Assembly (NCBI RefSeq): GCF_014193585.1
Contig: NZ_BLXY01000007.1
Coordinates: forward strand, 85,293 to 149,292
Length of the DNA: 64,000 bases
Direction of reading: 5' to 3'
Source of the DNA: Geomonas paludis
Lineage (GTDB): Bacteria; Desulfobacterota; Desulfuromonadia; Geobacterales; Geobacteraceae
The position numbers and the translations under genes are program-made. The notes beneath the pieces are model-generated. The model worked only from the letters and a program-made list of their open reading frames with translations. It was not told the DNA's origin and ran no database searches. Of the stretch, positions 39,811 through 50,336 are shown in pieces (position 1 is the first letter of the stretch; every line of letters begins with the position of its first letter).

Positions 39811-41079
39811 ATGAGTGAAGATCAACACGGTTCAAAGTTCGAGCTTACCAAGGTTCAGACAGTTGTGACCATCATCGGTAGCGTTATCGCCAGTATCGTG
39901 GCCGCGACCGGTCTGATGAAGGGGTGCTGGCACGCAGCGGAGGGGGGCGGAGCCAAAGGCGTAAAGCTGGTGGAGAAGAGGGACGACCTTTACCTGAGGC
40001 ATTTGAGGCTACTGTGCGGCCCCCAAAAGAACCTGCAATCTTCCGGGTCTGCACTCGATTTCAAGATCAAGGTCCAGAAGGTCATTCCGTACTACCTGGT
40101 GAACACCATCAAAAACAAACCTGCGTATTTGTACTGGGCGGTTTATCAGGCCACCACCACCTGCCCTGAATGCATCAATTTGAACATCACGTTGAGTTCG
40201 GAGACCAAGTCGCTTGCCGTCGTGGAGGGGGGTAGCTTCTCCTATGACTCCAGCATCTGCCGGCTTCCGGCAGAGGAGAGTGTGACCGGGAACCATGGGC
40301 AGACAACCATAAACCCCGATCTGAAATTCATGAAAAGTGACGTTTATGGCACCTTGAGCCTGCAATGGAAACTGACTGCGCAGGCGACCGCTTACAGCGA
40401 CTCGGTCTTGATACAGGTACTGCCGGAGAATGTCGTCTGCTGGGATCTGAAGACCCCGGATGACAAGCAGGTTCCCGTTGAATTCATTGTGGCTTCGCTG
40501 GCGGCATGGACAAAGGCGAAGACGCCGGAGATCGACCAACTGGCGACGAGCTACCTGGACGCACCGGACCAGCCGGCCGATAGATGGATGGCGAAGTGTT
40601 ATCAGGACCTCTACGGTGGCAGAACCCACCGTATGGCTGTGCACCCCTACCCGGGAATATGGCCTCCCGCCTCCGAAAACGAGGAGATCAAGCTGCCCCA
40701 GGAAGCCCTGAAGGCAAGGCGGGCGGATTCCGTCGGGGCTGCTTTGCTCGTTTCAGCACTTCACAATGCCGCCTTTGGAGGAAGCCAGCGGCTGGTTCTC
40801 GTTTCCCTGCCACCGACGGGGTCGGCTCGAAGCGCCTTTTACTTGGCATGGCTCAACGCCCGCGGTTCCTGGGAAGCTGTCGATATGACTGCTCCTGTCG
40901 ATGTCCCGTTCGACGACAACAAGCAGGCCGCGACCCCGTCGGTCATCAACCTGATCGAGTCGCCCGCCGTGGCCGGAGCGCTGGACAGCGTCGGAGTGTA
41001 CGTGGCAAAAGACCGCAGGACGGTTGCCGTCGATTTTGCCAAGGCCGCACGTCATTACGGGATTGAGGGGGCACCGTGA
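39811..41079 (+). CDS. Membrane-anchored protein, unknown; transglutaminase-like C-terminal fold suspected
   Basis: A 422-residue protein with one N-terminal membrane helix (VQTVVTIIGSVIASIVAATGLM) and a large probably periplasmic part with several Cys. The C-terminal region RADSVGAALLVSALHNAAFG, then SAFYLAWLNARGSWEAVDMTAP, follows the spacing of a transglutaminase-like domain, but the usual catalytic Cys and His are replaced (Ser and Phe/Tyr region), so it may be inactive. The start ATG 39811 lies 11 bases after GGAGG; GTG 39787 is an alternative. It directly follows the lytic transglycosylase gene. Confidence 0.7.
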   Translation: MSEDQHGSKFELTKVQTVVTIIGSVIASIVAATGLMKGCWHAAEGGGAKGVKLVEKRDDLYLRHLRLLCGPQKNLQSSGSALDFKIKVQKVIPYYLVNTIKNKPAYLYWAVYQATTTCPECINLNITLSSETKSLAVVEGGSFSYDSSICRLPAEESVTGNHGQTTINPDLKFMKSDVYGTLSLQWKLTAQATAYSDSVLIQVLPENVVCWDLKTPDDKQVPVEFIVASLAAWTKAKTPEIDQLATSYLDAPDQPADRWMAKCYQDLYGGRTHRMAVHPYPGIWPPASENEEIKLPQEALKARRADSVGAALLVSALHNAAFGGSQRLVLVSLPPTGSARSAFYLAWLNARGSWEAVDMTAPVDVPFDDNKQAATPSVINLIESPAVAGALDSVGVYVAKDRRTVAVDFAKAARHYGIEGAP

Positions 41080-41188
41080 CCGCAGCTAGAGGGCCGCGGC
41101 GCCGCCGTTTCCTGCGCAGAGGAGAACGAAAAAAATCGGCACCGATATAGAGGGTTGCGTTTGCCCTAGGCGTTCTGATAAAGATAGT

Positions 41189-41222
41189 GAGCCGCGGCCT
41201 TTGGTAGGTCCGGCTCTTTTTT
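41189..41222 (+). terminator. Intrinsic terminator after the lytic transglycosylase operon
   Basis: GAGCCG-C-GGCCT, loop TTGGT, AGGTC-CGGCTC, then TTTTTT. An 11-bp stem with a single bulge and a six-T tract. Confidence 0.85.
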
Positions 41223-41282
41223 CGTCGCCGGCCGGCGGCTTCTTGCTCCTGCCGGCGCAACTATCCGCTTTATGAGGATTTC

Positions 41283-43318
<2,036 letters not shown>

Positions 43319-43319
<1 letters not shown>

Positions 43320-43348
43320 GGGACTGGCTCCGCCAGGTGCCTGTCCCC
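43319..43348. repeat. REP palindrome family A, copy 2
   Basis: GGGGACTGGCTCCGCCAGGT then GCCTGTCCCC, in the 55-base gap between the convergent helicase and peroxiredoxin genes. The first G overlaps the helicase stop codon. Confidence 0.85.
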
Positions 43349-43374
43349 TTGGTGCTTCCCCCTTAATGCTTGCG

Positions 43375-44004
43375 TTACGGCTTGCCCAGGGTCTTCTGGC
43401 CCGGCTTCCACCCTAAGGGGCAGAGCGAGCCGGTCTGCAGCGCCTCGAGGACGCGCAGGGTCTCCTCGACGCTCCTGCCCACGTCCAGGTTGTGCACCAC
43501 CTGGTACTGGAGCACGCCGTCCGGGTCGATGATGAACAGGGCGCGCAGGGCCACCCCTTCCTTCTCGTCCAGGGCGCCGTACTTCTGCGCCACTTCCTTC
43601 TTGATGTCCGACAGCAGGGGGTACTGCAGGTTGCCCAGGTCGCCGCGCTGCACCCAGGCCAGGTGCGAGTACTTGCTGTCGGTCGAGGCGCCCAGCACGA
43701 CGGTGTTCAGCTTCTCGAACTCGGGGAGCGCCTGGTTGAATCCCTTGATCTCGGTGGGGCAGACGAAGGTGAAGTCCATCGGGTAGAAGAAGAGCAGCAC
43801 CCACTTGCCGCGGTAATCGTCGAGCGAGATCTGCTTGAACTCCTTGCCGGCGGTGGTGCCGACCCAGGCATCGAGCCTGAAGCCGGGAGCGGGATCACCG
43901 ACCTTGGCGACCTGCTGCAGGTCCGAGTCGGCTGCTGCGGGCAGGGCGGTCGTGAAGAGGGAGAGTGTCAGTGCCGCCAAGAGGGTAATGGTTGAGACTT
44001 TCAT
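43375..44004 (-). CDS. Exported 2-Cys peroxiredoxin (AhpC/Tsa type)
   Basis: A 209-residue peroxiredoxin with an N-terminal signal peptide (KVSTITLLAALTLSLFTTAL then PAAA), so probably periplasmic. The peroxidatic Cys is in FYPMDFTFVCPTE and the resolving Cys in QTGSLCPLGW near the C-terminus. It reduces peroxides with thiol donors; export is unusual for this otherwise cytosolic family. The ATG at 44004 follows AGGAG by 6 bases; the frame upstream to 44121 lacks a ribosome site. Confidence 0.92.
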   Translation of the reverse strand: MKVSTITLLAALTLSLFTTALPAAADSDLQQVAKVGDPAPGFRLDAWVGTTAGKEFKQISLDDYRGKWVLLFFYPMDFTFVCPTEIKGFNQALPEFEKLNTVVLGASTDSKYSHLAWVQRGDLGNLQYPLLSDIKKEVAQKYGALDEKEGVALRALFIIDPDGVLQYQVVHNLDVGRSVEETLRVLEALQTGSLCPLGWKPGQKTLGKP

Positions 44005-44196
44005 GATGCGCTCCTGTGAATATTTTAATACTGTGGCTGCACTACCAAGCAGGTTCTGGTACAATCGCTGACTGTACATGATACCGTAGCAACTAGGCTC
44101 CAACCAGTAAAAACTTCCCACATACTTCTTTGTGTGGTATTGAAAACCGCTGCAACCAGAGAAGGTGTATCAAACCCAATATAAAGGAGCAACATA

Positions 44197-44712
44197 ATGA
44201 CTGAAGAAAAAAATCCCGTAGTCGTCATGGAGACCTCGATGGGCACCATCAAGATCGAGCTCTTCAAGGACAAGGCTCCCATCTCCGTGCGCAACTTCCT
44301 CTCCTATGTCAAGGACGCCTACTACGACGGCACCATCTTCCACCGCGTCATCAAGAACTTCATGGTCCAGGGGGGCGGGCTGGATGAGAACATGCAGCCG
44401 AAGAAGACCAAGTTCGCCATCAAGAACGAGGCCACCAACGGCCTGAAGAACGTGCGCGGCACCCTCGCCATGGCCCGTACCGCCGTGGTCGACAGCGCCA
44501 CTTCGCAGTTCTTCATCAACGTCGTGGACAACGCGTTCCTCGACCACGCCGGCAAGACCCCGGACCGCTTCGGCTACGCCGTCTTCGGCCAGGTGATCGA
44601 AGGGATGGACGTGGTCGATGCCATCCGCGACGTGAAAACCGGCAACAAGGCCGGCCACCAGGACGTGCCGGTGGAGCCCGTCTTCATCAACTCCGTCAAG
44701 CTGGTTGAGTAG
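44197..44712 (+). CDS. Peptidyl-prolyl cis-trans isomerase, cyclophilin type
   Basis: A 171-residue cyclophilin without signal peptide, hence a cytosolic PpiB-like foldase. Family segments are [44 protein letters not shown] and [17 protein letters not shown]. The SQFFI and Phe residues of the active site are present. The ATG follows AAGGAGC. It is monocistronic, with a terminator at 44753-44785. Confidence 0.95.
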   Translation: MTEEKNPVVVMETSMGTIKIELFKDKAPISVRNFLSYVKDAYYDGTIFHRVIKNFMVQGGGLDENMQPKKTKFAIKNEATNGLKNVRGTLAMARTAVVDSATSQFFINVVDNAFLDHAGKTPDRFGYAVFGQVIEGMDVVDAIRDVKTGNKAGHQDVPVEPVFINSVKLVE

Positions 44713-44752
44713 GGAACGGTAAGGAAATTCCCCTGCGGGGGAAGGCAACAGG

Positions 44753-44785
44753 TGAGCGGCTGGCGCTATAAGCGCCAGCCGCTCA
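44753..44785. terminator. Bidirectional terminator between cyclophilin and lipoprotein genes
   Basis: A perfect 14-bp stem TGAGCGGCTGGCGC / GCGCCAGCCGCTCA with a 5-base loop. It includes the stop codon of the convergent lipoprotein gene. Confidence 0.8.
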
Positions 44786-45286
44786 TTGCGTTTGCAGGGT
44801 GAGCTTGGCGGTGATGCCGGGGATGACGACGCCGTTGGCGTCACGGGCCGAAAAATTCTCTAGGGTGAAGGCATCGGCCGTTAGCGCCGCGCCCGCGTCC
44901 ACCTGGCAGGTGAGGGTCGCCAGGGGGCCGACGGTGACCCCGCCGGGATGGGCGATGTTCACCAGCAGCACCTGCCCGGGAACGGCAATCTGCAGGAAGC
45001 TGGCGCCGGCGTAGCTGCCGCTGACTGCCGGGACCAGCAGTCCGTCGGGCAACAGCCTGCCGTCGGTGGCGGGGAGCGACACTCCGGCGGGGAGGCGCAG
45101 GGTGAATTGTGCGGCATAGAGAACGGAATCCGCGGCAGGCCCCTGGGTGCCGATACTGAGGCGGGCGGTCCCCGGCACGGGCTCGGGAATGTGCACCTTG
45201 CCGTCGTCCCCCGAAGTGCCGGTCGAGCCGGAGCCCCCGCATGCTGCCAGAGACAGACACAGCAGCAACAGCCAAAGCACTCTCAT
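44783..45286 (-). CDS. Lipoprotein with cohesin-like beta domain
   Basis: A 167-residue lipoprotein: signal peptide with lipobox LSLAAC (Cys17), a Gly/Ser linker, and a beta-rich domain (VLYAAQFTLRLPAGVSLP, GASFLQIAVPGQVLLVNIAHPGGV, ATLTCQVDAGA, NFSARDANGVVIPGITAKLTL). Strand spacing resembles cohesin/dockerin-partner folds found in many anaerobes. No enzymatic residues stand out, and the partner is unknown. The ATG at 45286 follows GAGGAGG. Confidence 0.75.
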   Translation of the reverse strand: MRVLWLLLLCLSLAACGGSGSTGTSGDDGKVHIPEPVPGTARLSIGTQGPAADSVLYAAQFTLRLPAGVSLPATDGRLLPDGLLVPAVSGSYAGASFLQIAVPGQVLLVNIAHPGGVTVGPLATLTCQVDAGAALTADAFTLENFSARDANGVVIPGITAKLTLQTQ

Positions 45287-45477
45287 TGCTATCCTCCTCT
45301 TGAAGAACATCCCGATTCTGCATCAGATGAGGTATTGACAGTCGCCCATGATGGTCCCCATGCAGGACGAAAAAGATTGTACCGGGGATTTTATTGGAAG
45401 CAATTAATTATGAATTCGCTGCTCTGGTATTGCACGATGACGCGGTGGAAATGACTGTTATTGGCCGTATTTAATTA

Positions 45478-45506
45478 TTGACAAAGGAGATTGCCAACTA
45501 TACAAT
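45478..45506 (+). promoter_or_regulatory. Sigma-70 promoter of metK
   Basis: TTGACA (45478-45483), 17-base spacer, TACAAT (45501-45506): near-consensus. Predicted start of transcription is near 45513, giving a 45-base leader. No SAM riboswitch is seen in that leader. Confidence 0.8.
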
Positions 45507-45557
45507 CTGCAAGCTTTACAGCTACCTGCTACACACTTCGTTAGGGGGTTTTACCTT

Positions 45558-46727
45558 ATGGAAATGAAGGACTTTATCTTTACCTCCGAGTCTGTTTCTG
45601 AGGGGCATCCGGACAAGGTTGCCGACCAGGTATCCGACGCGATTCTCGATGCGATCCTGGCCCAGGATCCGAAATCCCGCGTCGCCTGTGAAACGCTGGT
45701 GACCACCGGTATGGCGGTCATCGCCGGAGAAATCACCACCAACGCAGTCATCGACTATCCCAAGATCGTTCGCGAAACGATAAAAGAGATCGGCTACAAC
45801 GACTCCGCCATGGGCTTCGACTGGGAAACCTGCGCGGTGCTCACCTCCATCGACAAGCAGTCCCCGGACATCGCCCAGGGTGTGACTGAGGGCGAGGGTA
45901 TGTTCAAGGAGCAGGGCGCCGGCGACCAGGGGCTCATGTTCGGCTTTGCCTGCAACGAGACTCCGGAACTGATGCCGATGTCGATCCTCATGGCGCACAA
46001 GCTGGTTTCCAGGCTTGCCGACGTCAGGAAGACCGGCGTGCTCGACTTCCTCCGTCCCGACTCCAAGTCCCAGGTTTCCATCCAGTACATCGATGACAAG
46101 CCGGTCCACGTCGATACCATCGTCATCTCCTCGCAGCACTCCCCCGAGGTCTCCTACGAGATGATCAAGGAAGGGATCATCGAGGAAGTCATCAAGAAGA
46201 TCATCCCGGCCAACCTGATGGACGCCAGGACCAAGTTCCTGATCAACCCGACCGGGCGTTTCGTCATCGGCGGCCCGATGGGCGACTGCGGTCTCACCGG
46301 CCGCAAGATCATCGTCGACAGCTACGGCGGGCACGGCGCCCACGGCGGCGGCGCCTTCTCCGGCAAGGACCCCTCCAAGGTGGACCGTTCCGCGGCCTAC
46401 ATGGGGCGCTACGTCGCCAAGAACCTGGTCGCTTCCGGCATCTGCGAGCGCTGCGAAGTGCAGGTGGCCTACGCCATCGGCGTCGCCGAGCCGGTCTCCG
46501 TCATGGTTGACTGCAACGGCACCGGCAAGGTCCCGAGCAAGCGCATCTCCGAGATCGTGCGCGAGGTGTTCGACCTGCGTCCGCGCGCCATCATCGAGCA
46601 GCTCGACCTGCTGCGTCCGATCTACAGGAAGACCGCAGCCTACGGCCACTTCGGCCGCGAGCTCCCCGAGTTCACCTGGGAGCGCACCGACAAGGCCGCC
46701 CTCATCAGGGAGAAGGCGGGACTCTAA
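45558..46727 (+). CDS. metK: S-adenosylmethionine synthase
   Basis: MetK makes SAM from methionine and ATP. The 389-residue protein has the motif [17 protein letters not shown], the [15 protein letters not shown]-binding hexapeptide region, [26 protein letters not shown] and [21 protein letters not shown]. All loops typical of the family are present. The ATG at 45558 is used; an in-frame ATG at 45564 is possible. It fits functionally with the SahR-like regulator and ahcY 5 kb downstream. Confidence 0.98.
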   Translation: MEMKDFIFTSESVSEGHPDKVADQVSDAILDAILAQDPKSRVACETLVTTGMAVIAGEITTNAVIDYPKIVRETIKEIGYNDSAMGFDWETCAVLTSIDKQSPDIAQGVTEGEGMFKEQGAGDQGLMFGFACNETPELMPMSILMAHKLVSRLADVRKTGVLDFLRPDSKSQVSIQYIDDKPVHVDTIVISSQHSPEVSYEMIKEGIIEEVIKKIIPANLMDARTKFLINPTGRFVIGGPMGDCGLTGRKIIVDSYGGHGAHGGGAFSGKDPSKVDRSAAYMGRYVAKNLVASGICERCEVQVAYAIGVAEPVSVMVDCNGTGKVPSKRISEIVREVFDLRPRAIIEQLDLLRPIYRKTAAYGHFGRELPEFTWERTDKAALIREKAGL

Positions 46728-46731
46728 ACCG

Positions 46732-46762
46732 GTTCTACGTTCTAAGTTCTACGTTCTACGTT
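46732..46762 (+). repeat. Tandem 7-base repeat GTTCTAC (after metK)
   Basis: Four units, one imperfect (GTTCTAA), between the metK stop and its terminator. The same heptamer recurs inverted at 46974-46999 and in direct orientation at 52824-52866 after ahcY. Confidence 0.8.
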
Positions 46763-46768
46763 AAAAGC

Positions 46769-46805
46769 AAAAAGGCCTTCCGGGATTCCGGAGGGCCTTT
46801 TTATT
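46769..46805 (+). terminator. metK terminator
   Basis: AAAAAGGCCTTCCGG, loop GATT, CCGGAGGGCCTTTTT, then ATTTT. Confidence 0.9.
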
Positions 46806-46861
46806 TTGCTCCATTAGCGATGGGTGTTGGTTGCCCACCTATAGAGTCCTTCCCCGCAGCA

Positions 46862-46954
46862 GGGGACTGGCTCCGCCAGGTGCCTGTCCCCTTGTTGGCT
46901 GAGCTGAAAGGAGCGTTCCGCTAGAGGGACAGGCACCTAACGGAGCCAGTCCCT
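46862..46954. repeat. Inverted pair of REP family A palindromes (composite element)
   Basis: Copy at 46862-46891 and an opposite copy at 46925-46954, separated by a spacer containing AAAGGAGCGTTCCGC. The inverse of this spacer lies between the first two copies at 50005-50107. The remainder of 46806-47000 contains an inverted GTTCTAC heptamer tract (46974-46999). Confidence 0.85.
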
Positions 46955-47000
46955 TCTGCCTTTTGCCGTTGGTTGTTCAACGTAGAACGTAGAACGGTTT

Positions 47001-47705
47001 CTAGCTTTTCCTGCTGAACCGGTACCCCACCCCGCGCACGGTCTGGAAGAACACGGGGCGCGAGGGCTCGGGCTCGAAGTACTTCCTGAGCCGCACGATG
47101 AAGTTGTCCAGGGTCCTGGTCTCGGCATCGGTGGCGTAACCCCAGACGCTTTCCAGGATCTCCCCGCGCGGGATCGCCTCCCCCTCGCGATGGAAAAACA
47201 GGGACAGCATGCGCACTTCCAGGTCGGTCAGATCGATCTCCCCCTGCCTGGTCCTGGCGCGGTAGGAAAGCAGGAACACCTCGTTGTCCCCGAAGCGATA
47301 CCCTTCCTCCACCGGCTCCGGCCGGTACCAGGCGCTGCGCCGCAGCATCCCGGACACCCTGAGCAGAAACTCCTTCAGGTTGAAGGGCTTGACCAGGTAG
47401 TCGTCGGCCCCGGCGGCAAGCCCCGAGATCCGGTCGCTCTCTGCGGAGCGGGCCGTCAGCATCAGGACCGGCACCCTCGAATCGAGCCCCCGTATCTTCT
47501 GGCACACCTCGAAGCCGCCGATCCCCGGGAGCATCACGTCCAGGATGATCAGGTCGAACTTCTCCACGGTGACCTTCTCGAGCGCCTCCTCGCCGCTCTC
47601 GACGTGGCTCACCAGGTGCCCTTCCTGTTCCAGGTTGAAGGTGATGCCCCGCGCCAGGTGCATCTCGTCCTCGACCAGCAGTATGTGCGGTTTTTCGCCG
47701 GACAT
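47001..47705 (-). CDS. OmpR/PhoB-type response regulator
   Basis: A 234-residue two-component regulator. Receiver domain: acidic VEDE (11-14), phosphoacceptor Asp56 in LIILDVMLPG, Thr in LMLTAR and Lys in VKPF. The C-terminal winged helix is of the OmpR class (EIDLTDLEVRMLSLFFHREG, ILESVWGY, DNFIVRLRKYF, VRGVGYRF). It follows the histidine kinase gene by 2 bases on the minus strand; the pair forms a complete two-component system. Target genes are not evident. Confidence 0.95.
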   Translation of the reverse strand: MSGEKPHILLVEDEMHLARGITFNLEQEGHLVSHVESGEEALEKVTVEKFDLIILDVMLPGIGGFEVCQKIRGLDSRVPVLMLTARSAESDRISGLAAGADDYLVKPFNLKEFLLRVSGMLRRSAWYRPEPVEEGYRFGDNEVFLLSYRARTRQGEIDLTDLEVRMLSLFFHREGEAIPRGEILESVWGYATDAETRTLDNFIVRLRKYFEPEPSRPVFFQTVRGVGYRFSRKS

Positions 47706-47707
47706 GC

Positions 47708-48667
47708 CTAACCTCGTTGCTGCCTGCCCTGGAGTGGCAGGGTGATGTGGAAGGTGCAGCCTTTGCCGAGCCCCGGGCTTTCCACCGATATCTTGCCGCC
47801 GTGGGCGTTGACCACGGACCTGACGATGTAGAGCCCCAGCCCGGTCCCCCTGATGTTCTCACCCGGCGTGCGCACCCGGTAGAACATGTCGAAGATCTTT
47901 TCCCGTTCGTTTTTCGTGAGCCCCTTGCCGTTATCCTGGAACTCGAGCTGGCACTGCCTGCCGCTCATGCTGCGCTTCAGCGAAACCCGGATCTCCGGCG
48001 AAACGGGTGAGTAGAGCAGCGCGTTCTCGAAGAGGTTTCGCAGCGCCATCTCCATCCCTTCCACGTCGATGGTGGCGTTGATGTTGGGTTCTATCTCCAT
48101 GGTCAGCTTGCCGCCTTCGGGGATGTCGCTGCTTTTGCCCTGCAGGTAGCTGGTGACGAACTCGGAGAAGTCGATCTTCTTCGCCTTCTCACCCAGTTGG
48201 CGGAACTCGATCCTGGTGGCCATGAGCAGGTTGCTGATCAGGATGTTGAGGCGGTCGGTGTCCGAGAGCATGGTGTCGATGAAGCCGTCCAGTTTCTCCT
48301 TGGGGAGGTCCCGCATCTTCACCGTTTCCAGGTGCAACTGGATCGAGGCCAGCGGTGACTTGAGTTCGTGGGTCAACTGGGAGATGTAGCTGCGCTGCTG
48401 CAGGTACAGGTTGGCCTGGCGGCGCCAGTAGAGAAAGATGACATAGACGCCGGCGAGGATGGCGATCGCCATTAAAAGCCCCTCGACCAGTACGATCCAC
48501 TCCATCCCCTGGGTTAAGAGTTCCGGCTTGTAGCGCAGGGCCAGGTTCCGGAACTCTTTGCTCCTGCCGATGAACCAGTAGATCCAGGAGATGACCATGA
48601 CCACCCAGATCAGCTGGATCCCTATCAGTGCAATCAACGGGTTGGATAGTTTCCGGTTCATTTTCAT
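47708..48667 (-). CDS. Membrane sensor histidine kinase
   Basis: A 319-residue kinase with two membrane helices (about 10-33 and 58-80) enclosing only a 25-residue periplasmic loop, so sensing is probably within the membrane or via a partner. The H-box is ISQLTHELKSPL with His100. N-box NLFENALLYSP, and G boxes DNGKGL and GTGLGLYIVRSVVNAHGG follow. It is the partner of the downstream response regulator. ATG 48667 is used; 48661 is an alternative start. Confidence 0.93.
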   Translation of the reverse strand: MKMNRKLSNPLIALIGIQLIWVVMVISWIYWFIGRSKEFRNLALRYKPELLTQGMEWIVLVEGLLMAIAILAGVYVIFLYWRRQANLYLQQRSYISQLTHELKSPLASIQLHLETVKMRDLPKEKLDGFIDTMLSDTDRLNILISNLLMATRIEFRQLGEKAKKIDFSEFVTSYLQGKSSDIPEGGKLTMEIEPNINATIDVEGMEMALRNLFENALLYSPVSPEIRVSLKRSMSGRQCQLEFQDNGKGLTKNEREKIFDMFYRVRTPGENIRGTGLGLYIVRSVVNAHGGKISVESPGLGKGCTFHITLPLQGRQQRG

Positions 48668-48809
48668 GCCCCACTGGTAGCATCGCTGCGGGGTTTTTGC
48701 AAGGGGTATCTGTGGGGATAGGCACCTTTGTTTTACACTACTATTACAAAAGAATTCGAGCTTCTCTGCTAATGTGTTTACGGTGCAGTCAGACAGTCAG
48801 GAGGAGCAT

Positions 48810-49901
48810 ATGTTCAAACCGTTGCGCATTGGCAAACACGAGGCACGTTACCCGCTGATCCAGGGCGGCATGGGGGTAAGGATTTCCGCAGGATCTCTGG
48901 CAGGGCACGTCGCCAAGTGCGGCGGGGTCGGGCTGGTGGCGTCCCCCGGCATAACCCTGAACAGCGAGTTTTTCGACGGCAAGAACTACCTGAAAACCAA
49001 CTGCGTGGCGCTGAAGGATGAGATCCGCAAAGCCTACGAGATCGCTCCGGACGGGATCATCGGGGTCAATGTGATGGTCGCCCTCTCCGATTTCGAAGAG
49101 CTGGTGGTTGCCGCCGTGGAAGCGGGAGCGAAGGTGCTGGTCTGCGGCGCCGGACTGCCCATGACCCTTCCCGGTCTGACTGCCCACGCGCCTGATGTGG
49201 CCCTCGTTCCCATCGTCTCCTCCGTGCGTGCGGCGCAGCTCATCGCCAAGAAATGGGACAAGACGTACAACCGTTTTCCCGACGCGGTCGTCGTCGAGGA
49301 CCCGGACACCGCCGGCGGTCACCTGGGTGAGAAGATGGAAAACATCGGCACCGGCGAGTACGACCAGTACGAGACCGTGCGCGGCGTGAAAGAGTTCTTC
49401 CGCAGCGAGTACGGTCTGGACATCCCGATCATCGCCGCCGGCGGCATCTGGGATCGCGCCGACGTGCTGCATGCTCTCGCCGAAGGCGCGGACGGGGTGC
49501 AGATGGCGAGCCGTTTCGTCACCACCGTCGAGTGTGACGCTGACGACGCCTTCAAACAGGCCTACCTCGACTGCAAGAAAGAAGACATCGGCCTGATCAT
49601 GAGCCCCGCCGGTCTCCCCGGCCGCGCCATCCTCACCAACCAGGAAGGGATCGTCTCCTACGACCGCGACCACAGTTCGGTCTGCTCGTATGGCTGTCTC
49701 AAGAAATGCTCCTACAAGGAGAGCGGCGAGCGCTTCTGCATCGTCAAGTCTCTGGACCGCGCCCAGCGCGGCGAGGTCGACTCGGGCCTGATCTTCTGCG
49801 GCACCAACGCCTGGAAGGCGACCCGCATCGAGACGGTCCAGGAGATCTTCGACGAAATCTTCGCAGAGACCGGCGCCGTCGCCGAGGACCAGGCGGCCTA
49901 A
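48810..49901 (+). CDS. Nitronate monooxygenase-like FMN protein
   Basis: A 363-residue TIM-barrel flavoprotein of the NMO/FabK-like family. Segments are YPLIQGGMGVRISAGSLAGHVAKCGGVGLVAS, GVNVMVALSDFEELV, the phosphate-binding PIIAAGGIWDRADVLHALAEGADGVQMASRFV, and a C-terminal part with a Cys cluster (CSYGCLKKCSYKESGERFC) that is unusual for simple NMOs. Oxidation of nitronates or an enoyl reductase-like role are both possible. The ATG at 48810 follows AGGAGGAG. Confidence 0.88.
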   Translation: MFKPLRIGKHEARYPLIQGGMGVRISAGSLAGHVAKCGGVGLVASPGITLNSEFFDGKNYLKTNCVALKDEIRKAYEIAPDGIIGVNVMVALSDFEELVVAAVEAGAKVLVCGAGLPMTLPGLTAHAPDVALVPIVSSVRAAQLIAKKWDKTYNRFPDAVVVEDPDTAGGHLGEKMENIGTGEYDQYETVRGVKEFFRSEYGLDIPIIAAGGIWDRADVLHALAEGADGVQMASRFVTTVECDADDAFKQAYLDCKKEDIGLIMSPAGLPGRAILTNQEGIVSYDRDHSSVCSYGCLKKCSYKESGERFCIVKSLDRAQRGEVDSGLIFCGTNAWKATRIETVQEIFDEIFAETGAVAEDQAA

Positions 49902-49927
49902 AACTGAATCGCTGGATCTGATTTCCC

Positions 49928-49960
49928 ATCCCCCTGTGGCTTAGCTGCAGGGGGATTTTT
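49928..49960 (+). terminator. Intrinsic terminator after the NMO-like gene
   Basis: ATCCCCCTG, loop with GC/GC pairing, CAGGGGGAT, then TTTTT. Confidence 0.88.
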
Positions 49961-50004
49961 CGTTTTTAAACCAAACCATCGGTCACGGAGGAAATCTGTG
50001 CAGA

Positions 50005-50234
50005 AGGGACAGGCTCCGTCAGGTGCCTGTCCCTTTAGCGGAACGCTCCTTTCTGCTCAACCAGCTTTTCGAAGCAAAGGGGACAGGCACCTGCGGAGCC
50101 AGTCCCCTCCTGCGAGCACCAAGGGGACAGGCACCTGCGGAGCCAGTCCCCTCCTGCGAGCACCAAGGGGACAGGCACCTGCGGAGCCAGTCCCCAACCA
50201 GTAAGGGGACTGGCACCTGGCGGAGCCAGTCCCC
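50005..50234. repeat. Array of five REP family A palindromes
   Basis: Copies at about 50005-50034, 50079-50107, 50123-50151, 50167-50195 and 50205-50234. The second to fourth recur with an exact 44-base period, including the spacer CTCCTGCGAGCACCAA. This array, the preceding terminator and the SahR-like operator account for the gap 49902-50336. Confidence 0.9.
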
Positions 50235-50288
50235 CAATGAGCGGGAAATAATATCGTTTTCCGGTTGCCAGCAGCAGCCTGTCGTGCT

Positions 50289-50334
50289 ATATCAAGAAAA
50301 CTTGATTTAACAAAAACGCCAAGGTTGATATAAC
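50289..50334. promoter_or_regulatory. Palindromic operator candidate upstream of sahR-like gene
   Basis: ATATCAAG-AAAA-CTTGATTT (50289-50308) is an inverted repeat, and a further half-site GGTTGATATAAC lies at 50323-50334, just before the ATG. Autoregulation by the ArsR-type protein is the simplest reading. Confidence 0.6.
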
Positions 50335-50336
50335 GT

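Noticed and set aside
45484..45557. SAM riboswitch before metK
   Set aside because: The leader after the strong promoter is only about 45 bases and shows no SAM-I or related conserved blocks.
50079..50195. CRISPR-like regular repeats
   Set aside because: The repeating unit is a REP palindrome with an identical, not variable, spacer and only three regular units. No cas genes are near.
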